In this document: one piece after another, positions 45,328-53,346 of the stretch | Layout: every line of letters begins with the position of its first letter | Numbering within the stretch: position 1 is the stretch's first letter | Source: Solimicrobium sp043758755 | GTDB taxonomy: Bacteria > Pseudomonadota > Gammaproteobacteria > Burkholderiales > Burkholderiaceae_D | NCBI GenBank assembly: GCA_043758755.1 | Contig: JAYVMW010000016.1 | Location: 186,001-250,000 of the forward strand | DNA: 64,000 bases | Direction: 5' to 3' | Translations under genes and position numbers: made by a program | The notes under the pieces: generated by a model | Databases searched by the model: none | The model's input: the letters and a program-made list of their open reading frames with translations, nothing else | Told to the model about the DNA's origin: nothing

Positions 45328-45380
45328 CGGGGAAATAAGCTTCGGCTGCGGTACCGAATAACTATTCAATACGGATCGAC

Positions 45381-47123
45381 ATGGCTTCTTTTACTTTGCA
45401 GGGCATACCGATTTCACGCGGCATTGCAATCGGCCGCGCCCACCTGCTGCACCCTGCTGCACTCGAAGTGCGACATTATCTGGTCGGCCAGGAGCAGGTA
45501 GAAGCCGAAGTCCAGCGCCTGCAAAAAGCCATTGCCGAAGCAGAACGCGAACTGCAAAAAATCTGGTCCGATCTGCCCGCCGACGCGCCGTCCGAACTCG
45601 GCGCATTTCTTGATGTGCACTCGCTGTTTTTGTCCGACCCGATGATCGCCCAGGCGCCGCTGGAAATTATCCGCACGCGCCACTACAACGCCGAGTGGGC
45701 ACTGGTGACCCAGATCGATGTACTGCTGGAACAGTTTGATGAAATTGAAGATGAATACCTGCGTGATCGCAAGGACGATATTTCCCAGGTGGCAGAACGG
45801 ATTTTAAAACTGCTGACCGGCACCGCAACGACATTGCCGCAGCAGATCGGTGTGGACGAACAGAATACCCACATGATCGTGGTGGCGCGTGACATTTCAC
45901 CGGCCGACATGATGCAGTTCCAGGATTCAGCGTTCGTCGGTTTTGTTACCGATGAAGGCGGCCATAATTCCCACACCGCACTGGTGTCACGCAGCCTGGG
46001 CATTCCGGCCGTGGTCGGGATGGGCAATGCCAGCAAACTGATTGCCCAGGATGACTGGCTGATCATCGACAGCGAAGCCGGCGTGGTGGTGGTCGCACCC
46101 CAGCAGATCATTCTCGATGAATACCGCGAACGCCAGCAGATCATTTTTAAACTGCGCAAGAAACTCACCAAACTCAAAAAAACCTCGGCAGTCACCAAAG
46201 ACGGTATCGCCATCGAGCTGCTGGCCAATATCGAATTGCCGGAACATGCCGTGGCTGCCACCGAAGTCGGTGCTGCCGGTGTTGGTCTGTTCCGTTCTGA
46301 ATTTTTATTCATGGGCAGAAACGGCGCATTGCCGTCCGAAGAAGAACAGTTTGAAGCCTACAAGGCCACCGTGCTGACCATGAAAGGTCGCCCGGTGACA
46401 ATCAGAACCCTCGACGTAGGCGCCGACAAGCCGCTCGACGAAGCCGATTCCGGCACCCTGAATCCAGCCATGGGGCTGCGCGCAATCCGTTACTGTCTGG
46501 CAGAGCCGCAATTGTTTTTAACCCAGCTGCGCGCCATCTTGCGCGCCTCTGCGTTTGGCAAAGTACACCTGCTGATCCCGATGCTGTCGCATTCGTTTGA
46601 AATCGACCAGACCCTGGCCATGCTGGAGCAGGCCAAAAATCTGCTGGCCTTTCAGGGCATCGCCTTTGACCATGACATCAAGATCGGCGCCATGATCGAA
46701 GTCCCGGCGGCCGCCATGAGTCTGCCGATGTTTGTGAAAAGAATGGATTTTCTGTCGATCGGCACCAACGATCTAATCCAGTACACGCTGGCCATTGACC
46801 GCGCCGATTATTCGGTGGCGCACCTGTATGACGACGTGCATCCGGCGATATTGCAGCTGCTCGACATGACAGTCAAAGCCGCCGACAAGGCCGGCATACC
46901 GGTATCGATCTGCGGTGGTATGGCCGGCGACCTGAAACTGACCCGGCTGCTGCTGGGCATGGGATTCAGAACCCTGTCAATGCCGCCGGCGCAACTGCTG
47001 GAGATCAAACAGGAAGTGATGAACATGGACCTTTCCGAATTCCAGTCCACCATCAAAAAAATCCTGCGCAGTTATGATCCCAACGCAATTGCCGAGGGTA
47101 TTCGTGCCTTGCAGGCACTTTAA
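45381..47123 (+). CDS. ptsI: PTS phosphoenolpyruvate-protein phosphotransferase (Enzyme I)
   Basis: Starts the PTS chain by taking phosphate from PEP. Domains in order: N-terminal HPr-binding part, phospho-His domain (His198 in GGHNSHTALVSR) and PEP-binding barrel (GVGLFRSEFLFM, SIGTNDLIQYTLAIDRAD, SICGGMAGD). 580 residues is typical. Its stop shares TTAA with the convergent Ser-rich gene. Confidence 0.96.
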   Translation: MASFTLQGIPISRGIAIGRAHLLHPAALEVRHYLVGQEQVEAEVQRLQKAIAEAERELQKIWSDLPADAPSELGAFLDVHSLFLSDPMIAQAPLEIIRTRHYNAEWALVTQIDVLLEQFDEIEDEYLRDRKDDISQVAERILKLLTGTATTLPQQIGVDEQNTHMIVVARDISPADMMQFQDSAFVGFVTDEGGHNSHTALVSRSLGIPAVVGMGNASKLIAQDDWLIIDSEAGVVVVAPQQIILDEYRERQQIIFKLRKKLTKLKKTSAVTKDGIAIELLANIELPEHAVAATEVGAAGVGLFRSEFLFMGRNGALPSEEEQFEAYKATVLTMKGRPVTIRTLDVGADKPLDEADSGTLNPAMGLRAIRYCLAEPQLFLTQLRAILRASAFGKVHLLIPMLSHSFEIDQTLAMLEQAKNLLAFQGIAFDHDIKIGAMIEVPAAAMSLPMFVKRMDFLSIGTNDLIQYTLAIDRADYSVAHLYDDVHPAILQLLDMTVKAADKAGIPVSICGGMAGDLKLTRLLLGMGFRTLSMPPAQLLEIKQEVMNMDLSEFQSTIKKILRSYDPNAIAEGIRALQAL

Positions 47124-47590
47124 AAATCCATCACACGATATCTGAATCCGATTAAGCCCCGCAGCTGATCGGCGCTCAGCTGCTTCATTAAAATAGTGCT
47201 GGCCTCTGAGGTGACAAACTCCTGCGTATCGCTGTCCATTTTTAAAAACGTATCCAGAGTCAAGGTGCCCTGCTCGATGATTTTCTCAAGATCGCTCGAT
47301 TGCAGGTGCCGCAGCGTCTGTGCGCTCACCGTCAGAAACTGTTCTGCACTGAGCATGCCTTTCTCAACATGTTGCCGTACCACGCCGGCTTGCAGCAGGG
47401 TTTTCTGGGTCAGACTTAACGTGATATAGCCCAGTGACTTGTTGAAGCGCTCCCAGTTGACCTGCCTGAGTTGCTCCACCGCGGCGCTGACACTGCTGTC
47501 CGAAGAGGACGATGACGAAGACGATGACGAAGATGATGAGGTCGGGTATGAAGAAAATGAGGATGAACCAGATGATGAAATGCCGTGCAT
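47120..47590 (-). CDS. Ser-rich hypothetical protein with triplet-repeat N-terminus
   Basis: I do not recognise this 156-residue protein. It begins MHGISSSGS, has about 13 consecutive Ser near residues 18-30 encoded by a degenerate triplet tract, and continues with an all-alpha-like part (QVNWERFNKSLGYITLSL, MLSAEQFLTVSAQTLRHL) and a conserved-looking end (QLRGLIGFRYRVMDF). There is no signal peptide or membrane segment. I use ATG 47590 because AGGAG lies 6 bases upstream; an in-frame extension is not supported. A hairpin stands just before its Shine-Dalgarno. Confidence 0.7.
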   Translation of the reverse strand: MHGISSSGSSSFSSYPTSSSSSSSSSSSSSDSSVSAAVEQLRQVNWERFNKSLGYITLSLTQKTLLQAGVVRQHVEKGMLSAEQFLTVSAQTLRHLQSSDLEKIIEQGTLTLDTFLKMDSDTQEFVTSEASTILMKQLSADQLRGLIGFRYRVMDF

Positions 47591-47605
47591 GATGTGCTCC
47601 TGATG

Positions 47606-47635
47606 TAAGGTACGCAAAAAACCCCGCGTACCTTA
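47606..47635 (-). promoter_or_regulatory. Hairpin directly before the Ser-rich gene Shine-Dalgarno
   Basis: A perfect 10-bp stem TAAGGTACGC / GCGTACCTTA with a 10-base loop ends 4 bases before the AGGAG. On the minus strand the loop contains GGGG then TTTTTT. It may control translation, or end the transcript of the upstream DUF1566 gene. Confidence 0.45.
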
Positions 47636-47695
47636 ACTTTTCAGATCAGCAATGGAAATGGGTAAATAAACGTATTGTCTTTACCCATTCGCATT

Positions 47696-49300
47696 TCACC
47701 GCACAGCCAGCGTATAACCAACGCTGGTTTTGGGAATCTCATATACCCCATAGTCACAGCTGAACACGGTCCAGGCATCACTCGTATTGGCAGCATCGGT
47801 ACTGGAGGTCCAGTAATACTGAAACTGCACGAAATTGGCAAACACCGGCGCACGTGTCATGACGCCGGGTAGCAGGCTGGTGAAGTTTTGATCCAGCCAG
47901 TCGGCCAAATTGTTTTGCGAGCGGTCGGCCAGCGACTGCATTTCATTGCGGTTCGGCATGCGCCAACTGCCGGCTGATGAGCCGTCACTCAAGCCACATT
48001 GACCGCTGGCCAACGCCTTCACGGCAGCAACCGCGCCAGACCAACTCTGGCTGATGCAGTCACCCTGTTTCAGCCAGATCAGTCCGGTGAGCGTGTCGGT
48101 AACCGTGCCGTTACCATTGTCCTGCATACGCGGTGCGGGCAGCGCGGTTCCGGCTTCGATACTGCCATCGTCACCTTTGGCTGACTGCACATAGGCACCG
48201 GTTGCCTGCAACTGCACCGTACCGGCTCCCGCACCCCTGACGGCCCACACACCATTGACGGACGTGCTCATCACATTGCTCGCTGAATCATTGATATAGC
48301 GCGCGTCACCCATTCGTATCGTCCATGCATTGCTACTGCCGGCAATGCCTCCATAGTACGGCGTCGATGACCAGTAGATACCATTCGACACATTGACAAA
48401 CGGATGACCGGAAGGCAGCGCCGGATTGCTGGCCGACACATCCACCAGACTTTCAAGTTCAATGATATTGGGCAAGCGCCACTGACCGGCAACCGAACCA
48501 TCAGAAAGACCACAACTGCCGCTGGCCAGCGCAGCGACTTCGGCAAGCGAGGCACCCCAGAGTGCCGGTGTCAGACAGCCGGCATCTTTCATCCAGACCA
48601 GTCCGGTCAAATGGTCGGTAACACTGCCGTTCAGATTATCGGCAAAGCGGCCCGCCGGCCACGCCACACCTTTGTGTTCATCGGCATCGTCACCGGTGAC
48701 ATAGCTGACCTTCTGCCCGGTGGCGCTCAGACTGACCAGCGGATTGCTGCCGTTGTAGGCATTGAAATTGGCGCCCGTGACGTTGTTGTTGGTTACCGCA
48801 TTGAAATCGATCGTGTTGTAGATCATCCCGGATGCATTGACGTTGGCAAACATGCCGGTAAAGTCGGCCCGGGTGACATTGGCGCCGGTTGGCGTCTGCC
48901 AGTTGTGCGGCGCCGGATTCCACACATAGCTGCTCCGGTCACCGGTTGGGTTGCCGGCCATGAACGGATTGAAACCATAACCGGTCTTGCTGGCAACCAG
49001 ACTGAAATTGCTGATGCAGTAACAGCCGGTAGGAAAATCGGCGATGCTGTATTGGCCGTTGCCGTCGGTCGTGACCACAGCAAATATTTTGCTTGGGTTG
49101 GTGTTGTTGCTGTACGCAGTAACGGTCGCTCCGGCCAGCGGTGCATTGTTAAAAAACACCGTGCCACTGACCGTGTCAGGTACCGGTGCGCCGTTAGTCG
49201 GCCCGGTGCTGCTGCCGCTGCCACCACTGCCACCGCCACCGCCGCAGGAACAAAGCATGGCAAGCGATAAGCCTTGCACTATCAGAATCAGTTTTTTCAT
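47696..49300 (-). CDS. DUF1566 lipoprotein with two DUF1566 domains
   Basis: A 534-residue predicted lipoprotein (LCSC, Cys19; then a Gly/Ser linker). A carboxypeptidase-regulatory-like beta domain (VSGTVFFNNAPLAGATVTAY) is followed by two DUF1566 (Lcl C-terminal) domains: DHLTGLVWMKDAG ... WRLPNIIELESLVD ... YWSSTP and DTLTGLIWLKQGD ... WRMPNRNEMQSLAD ... YWTSST. Function is unknown; DUF1566 proteins are often exported and found at cell surfaces. ATG 49300 starts the signal peptide; a short in-frame extension has no Shine-Dalgarno. Confidence 0.8.
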   Translation of the reverse strand: MKKLILIVQGLSLAMLCSCGGGGGSGGSGSSTGPTNGAPVPDTVSGTVFFNNAPLAGATVTAYSNNTNPSKIFAVVTTDGNGQYSIADFPTGCYCISNFSLVASKTGYGFNPFMAGNPTGDRSSYVWNPAPHNWQTPTGANVTRADFTGMFANVNASGMIYNTIDFNAVTNNNVTGANFNAYNGSNPLVSLSATGQKVSYVTGDDADEHKGVAWPAGRFADNLNGSVTDHLTGLVWMKDAGCLTPALWGASLAEVAALASGSCGLSDGSVAGQWRLPNIIELESLVDVSASNPALPSGHPFVNVSNGIYWSSTPYYGGIAGSSNAWTIRMGDARYINDSASNVMSTSVNGVWAVRGAGAGTVQLQATGAYVQSAKGDDGSIEAGTALPAPRMQDNGNGTVTDTLTGLIWLKQGDCISQSWSGAVAAVKALASGQCGLSDGSSAGSWRMPNRNEMQSLADRSQNNLADWLDQNFTSLLPGVMTRAPVFANFVQFQYYWTSSTDAANTSDAWTVFSCDYGVYEIPKTSVGYTLAVR

Positions 49301-49332
49301 AGCGTCTTTCGGGTGCCAACAAAACACCAATT

Positions 49333-49350
49333 AATTTCCATATGGAAATT
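49333..49350. promoter_or_regulatory. 18-bp perfect palindrome between two DUF1566 genes
   Basis: AATTTCCATATGGAAATT is fully self-complementary and sits 33 bases upstream of the leftward DUF1566 start and about 90-190 upstream of possible starts of the rightward one. It is well placed as an operator shared by both genes. Confidence 0.5.
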
Positions 49351-49468
49351 CATTCTAGTTCCAGCGAATTGAAAATGTCAGGGATTTTTTAAAACTGGGG
49401 GTATTCCCGAATTTATTTATTTATTAAACAATGAGAGAGTGCGGGTTTTCCACAATTCTATTTGCAAA

Positions 49469-50158
49469 ATGAATTCTTCCACCGTCCTGATCATGAGCGC
49501 CGCTCTGTTTGGTCGCCGCAAAATAATGTTGAAAGCGGCCGGCATGTGCCTGCTCATGCTGACTGCCTCGCTGGTCGCAGCGCAGGACAACAGTTCGGGT
49601 GTGGCAATGAAAATGACCGAGCATCTGAATCAAGTGATTGAACAGGGCGTGGCCACCATGCGCCAGGCACAACAAAAGGCCGGCACCCCCCCTCCCCCTG
49701 TCAAACCGGTAGCAACCAAACTGAAGATGGATAAAATCAATTCGCGTTTTGTGGAAAAACAGGATGAAATTGTGGACCGGATCTTTCACCTCATCTGGTC
49801 ACGCTGCAGTCTGGGACAGCGCTGGGTCAGCGGCACGGGATGTGTCGGCACGGTGCGCCAATACACTTATGATCAGGCGCTGGCCATGTTCAATCCATCC
49901 GGCGCAGCACAGTGGCGCATTCCGACCCGCACCGAACTGAGCACCCTGCTGGACCGCACCAAGCGCAATCAGCCAACCATGCTGGCCACCGACAGCGTGG
50001 CCTTCCCCGATATGGATCCGGACAAACTGATGTACTGGAGCAGCGACGAAGAAAATAACTCGTTTGCCTGGGCCGTCTTGTTTATCGGCGGTGGTATACC
50101 CGGCATTCTGTATCGCAGTCATCGCTATGCGATCCGGCTGGTGCGCAATGCCGGCTGA
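49469..50158 (+). CDS. DUF1566 domain protein, exported
   Basis: A single DUF1566 domain protein (WRIPTRTELSTLLDRTK, MYWSSDEEN, AIRLVRNAG). A hydrophobic N-terminal segment (MLKAAGMCLLMLTASLVAA) is a signal peptide, then a Pro-rich linker (TPPPPVKP). The start is uncertain: GTG 49439, ATG 49469 or ATG 49526 all fit, none with a strong Shine-Dalgarno; 49526 gives the most compact signal peptide. It is divergent from the larger DUF1566 gene. Function is unknown. Confidence 0.65.
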   Translation: MNSSTVLIMSAALFGRRKIMLKAAGMCLLMLTASLVAAQDNSSGVAMKMTEHLNQVIEQGVATMRQAQQKAGTPPPPVKPVATKLKMDKINSRFVEKQDEIVDRIFHLIWSRCSLGQRWVSGTGCVGTVRQYTYDQALAMFNPSGAAQWRIPTRTELSTLLDRTKRNQPTMLATDSVAFPDMDPDKLMYWSSDEENNSFAWAVLFIGGGIPGILYRSHRYAIRLVRNAG

Positions 50159-50363
50159 TTTCAACATCCTGCTGGGACCTGATTTGCCCGCAGCTCTCCC
50201 ACGACGCTCTTTTTAGTATTTGGGTAACAAATTTCGGGAATGTTGGTCATCGACTATGTGTTTGGCCTCCACGTAATTCCCGAGAGTAAATTATTCGAAC
50301 CGCAGCAAAACGCTATCAGGTTCGCGATGCAAGGGAATTTTTAATTAAAGCGGGAGTTAAACC

Positions 50364-50702
50364 ATGAACGCCATGATCTATCAAGGCTATTTGGCAAAAA
50401 TTGAATACTCTGATGAAGACGAATTATTCACAGGTCGGCTTGCAGGGATTAACGATGTTATCGGCTTTCACGGTGCTTCAGTGACCGAACTCAAAGCCGC
50501 TTTCATTGAAGCCGTTGGAGACTATTTGGACACCTGCAATAAACTGGGTAAAAAGCCTCAAAAAACATACTCAGGCAAATTTGTGGTGCGCATTGAACCA
50601 GAAATTCACGCCAGAGCCGCCATCGCTGCAGAGACCGAAGGCAAGAGTTTAAACGCCTGGATAGGCGATGCGATTATCGAAAAGCAGCTTGCGCGGGCCT
50701 GA
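50364..50702 (+). CDS. HicB-family antitoxin-like protein without HicA
   Basis: A 112-residue HicB-family protein: N-terminal partial RNase H-like fold (YLAKIEYSDEDELFTGRLAGINDVIGFHG) and a C-terminal ribbon-helix-helix (FVVRIEPEIHARAAIAAETEGKSLNAWIGDAI). A GGGAG lies upstream of the ATG. No HicA toxin precedes or follows; the upstream 205 bases hold only short frames. It may be a lone regulator or an antitoxin remnant. Confidence 0.83.
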   Translation: MNAMIYQGYLAKIEYSDEDELFTGRLAGINDVIGFHGASVTELKAAFIEAVGDYLDTCNKLGKKPQKTYSGKFVVRIEPEIHARAAIAAETEGKSLNAWIGDAIIEKQLARA

Positions 50703-50758
50703 TAAAACATGACAGTCAAAGACTTCGAAACAGCGACCTGACGACAGCCAACCTAGCC

Positions 50759-52492
50759 TCAGGATTTTTCCGTTTCAATATTGATTTTCACTTCCGGCTT
50801 TTCCAGTTCCTTGCTGATGGCAATGAGCATCAGAATATCCTGATACACCGACAGTTCAAAGCCGACCCGCTCGCCTTCGCGGTCATCAATGAGCAGCGAG
50901 TCCAGAAACGGCAGGATATAGTTGGTATTCCAGAATGCGGTCAGTTTGCTGGTCAGGTGTTCGAAATCACACAGGAATTTAATACTGTTTGGACTGGGCA
51001 ATTCACTGTATTCCAGAATGTTGGAATTGAATTTCTGTTTAAAGCGTATGCGCAACTGATTGTACTGGTCGCGGTTTCCCACCATGCGATACAAATCCAG
51101 CAGCAACAACCACATCACCGGTGTACCCGGATGGTCATTCATACTTTGCGGTTCGAGAATTTCGATAGCACGTTGCGGGTCTTTGATCGACAGCCAGAAT
51201 TCGGCTTCCTGCATGACATCCGAAATTTCTTCAATCTGTATCGACTGCCCTTCACGGTTGGCAAACAGATTAAAAGCGTACGGAGCCGGGGCAACTTTCT
51301 TCTTGGTTTCGGCCACGCTGGCTGACGCCAGATTCTGATCCTGATTCAGATTGGTCAGATACGTGCCGACTTCCGGTCCCCGCACTACCTCAGTGGCGGC
51401 TTCTATCTTGGCCGGGAGCTCGTCAGAAACAGGCAAACGGTCCGCTATGGCGACTTCTTCGGGCTGGGGTCGCCGTTCAAACGACCCTGCCGACCAGTGC
51501 TGTTTTTCAGCGCGGCGCGCTTTTCTGAGCATCACAACCAGCACAGCAACCACCGCCACAAACAACAGCAGGACCACGACATTCAGAATGATGAGCAGAC
51601 CGGGCAGGGTCTGCTGTTTCTGGTCCCTGAGCTGAACGTCCATTTTAAGGCGCAGCACCTCAGTTTCCAGACCCTGCACGCGCTGCTGTTCCTTCTTTAA
51701 TTCTTCCTGGGTTGAAATCAGACTGGATTGATCCCGCATCATTTTTGCAAACGTTTCTTCTGCCGATTTGTTTTCTGAAAGGCGCTGTTGTTCCAGACTT
51801 TGCGGCGTTTGCGCTGGAGCCGGGACCGTGCCACTCGCAGCGCCAGAAGCGTGAATTTCTTCATTGCTGATTTTCAGCGCATCTTTGTGCAACGTGACAT
51901 TGCCGGCTGATTTTGGCCTGGGCTGTTTGGCGTTATGTCTGGGCATCCTGATGCCGGATGCAGCTGCGAGCTGATCGATTTCAGGTTTGATGCCTGCCGG
52001 CTTGATCACGGTTAGTTTGGATTGGAGCGGCTGTGCCTGTTCCTGAGTCTGATCCAAGGCAACACTGGAAACAGGTACCGCTATTTCCACATAATCGAGC
52101 AACAGGGGATAGACGCGCGTCATGTAACCATCGCAGATCAGCTCCAGAGTCAGTTTGACGGCTGGTTCGGCGATCCTCTCGGTGGTCGTGAGTTTGATCT
52201 GAGCCGCGTTTTTGTCAGTATGGGAAGGGTCAAACCCAATGCGTGGACTGGCCAGCAGCGCGCCGTCGATGGTTTCGATTTTTGAGCGGAAACAGCTGGC
52301 CACCATCAGGTTGGGCGCAATACCCTGAACCGCCACAGTGGCCCTGAACGCTTCACCCAGATTGGAACGTAACTGAGCTTCACCAAAATCAGTGGCACAG
52401 GCGCTGACAGAAAAAAACACCAAAGATAAAAACAGAAAAATATTATTGTTCTTAATGATGCGCTCCTTAGTTACATCCGCCAATTTCGTCAA
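50759..52492 (-). CDS. FimV-like protein with TPR-like C-terminus
   Basis: A long FimV-like protein: an N-terminal segment resembling FimV family starts (FGEAQLRSNLGEAFRATVAV), a Lys/Pro-rich middle, a coiled coil (QRLSENKSAEETFAKMMRDQ), one membrane helix (about 305-330, LLIILNVVVLLLFVAVVAVL) and a helical C-terminal domain. The open frame begins at TTG 52492, which has no Shine-Dalgarno. The only good one, AAGGAG at 52468-52463, is 6 bases before ATT 52456, which would give MKNNNIFLFLSLVFFSVSAC, a clean signal with a possible lipobox. I judge 50759-52456 the more likely gene. Confidence 0.75.
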   Translation of the reverse strand: MTKLADVTKERIIKNNNIFLFLSLVFFSVSACATDFGEAQLRSNLGEAFRATVAVQGIAPNLMVASCFRSKIETIDGALLASPRIGFDPSHTDKNAAQIKLTTTERIAEPAVKLTLELICDGYMTRVYPLLLDYVEIAVPVSSVALDQTQEQAQPLQSKLTVIKPAGIKPEIDQLAAASGIRMPRHNAKQPRPKSAGNVTLHKDALKISNEEIHASGAASGTVPAPAQTPQSLEQQRLSENKSAEETFAKMMRDQSSLISTQEELKKEQQRVQGLETEVLRLKMDVQLRDQKQQTLPGLLIILNVVVLLLFVAVVAVLVVMLRKARRAEKQHWSAGSFERRPQPEEVAIADRLPVSDELPAKIEAATEVVRGPEVGTYLTNLNQDQNLASASVAETKKKVAPAPYAFNLFANREGQSIQIEEISDVMQEAEFWLSIKDPQRAIEILEPQSMNDHPGTPVMWLLLLDLYRMVGNRDQYNQLRIRFKQKFNSNILEYSELPSPNSIKFLCDFEHLTSKLTAFWNTNYILPFLDSLLIDDREGERVGFELSVYQDILMLIAISKELEKPEVKINIETEKS

Positions 52493-52684
52493 ATAATGAC
52501 TTCAATTCCGCATTGCCATTGGGGGGTAAATCTACGCAGTCAATCCAGTTACATTGTTTTACAATTTCCGATTATAAACATTCAGTAAGCAATATCAACA
52601 ATCCAGCCAGTTCTCCTTTGAAATATTGCCTGCTTTTGAAGAATAACAACGCAGCCACCCCGGACTTTTGTGATTTTTCCAACT

Positions 52685-53230
52685 TCAGATGACTTGCCGT
52701 CTCATGCGGGACAGCGGGACCTTGACACCGTTCGAAGTCGCAACCATGAGTCGTTCGAGCACCAGAAATCCTCTGGCAAAGTACATCGGTTCTCCTGCCA
52801 CAGTGGCCATCAGTTCCAGCTTTTTGAAGCCGGCGCGTTTGGCACTCTGGTTGCTCATTTCAAGGATTGCGCTGCCGATGCCCTGATGCAGAAAATCGGG
52901 ATGGGTATACATGGCGCGGATCCGCGCTGCTTCTTTTAACGGATCGAGTTTTCTGGGACTGCGCCCGAAGGTATGATCACCGCCAAACAGCGTGGCGCGC
53001 TGGCTCCAGCCACCGCAACCAACGATCTGATTGTTATGCTCGGCAACATAATAGGTTGCATCGTCAATCAGCTGGGTATCCACACCCATCAGTTCAAACG
53101 ACGCCTCGACCTGCTCCGGCTTGAGGTATTCGGCAAGATTGGTGCGGATGCTTAACTGCATCAGCTCAAGCAGTCGGCCCAGATCATTGATGTCGGCCAG
53201 ACGATATTGAATTTCTCTTTTTTCAGTCAT
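52685..53230 (-). CDS. GNAT family N-acetyltransferase
   Basis: A 181-residue GNAT protein. The acetyl-CoA motif A is seen in MYTHPDFLHQGIGSAILEM (Q/R-x-x-G-x-G/A type, HQGIGS). An additional N-terminal helix and C-terminal segment (GFLVLERLMVATSNGV) fit the fold. Substrate unknown. It lies between the FimV-like gene and the PHA synthase, with about 115 bases to the latter. Confidence 0.82.
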   Translation of the reverse strand: MTEKREIQYRLADINDLGRLLELMQLSIRTNLAEYLKPEQVEASFELMGVDTQLIDDATYYVAEHNNQIVGCGGWSQRATLFGGDHTFGRSPRKLDPLKEAARIRAMYTHPDFLHQGIGSAILEMSNQSAKRAGFKKLELMATVAGEPMYFARGFLVLERLMVATSNGVKVPLSRMRRQVI

Positions 53231-53346
53231 GGTTTGCGCTCTCCAAAAAAGTTAAGAATGGACGCCGGATTTTATCCTCGAATTCAACCCGCACGTCATT
53301 CTATGATTATCAGAACAGCGTTAAGTTCCAGACTAAAAATGAATTT

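Noticed and set aside
50160..50363. Possible HicA remnant upstream of the HicB-like gene
   Set aside because: One short frame ends in a vaguely HicA-like tail, but no dsRBD-like core or catalytic His context was found.
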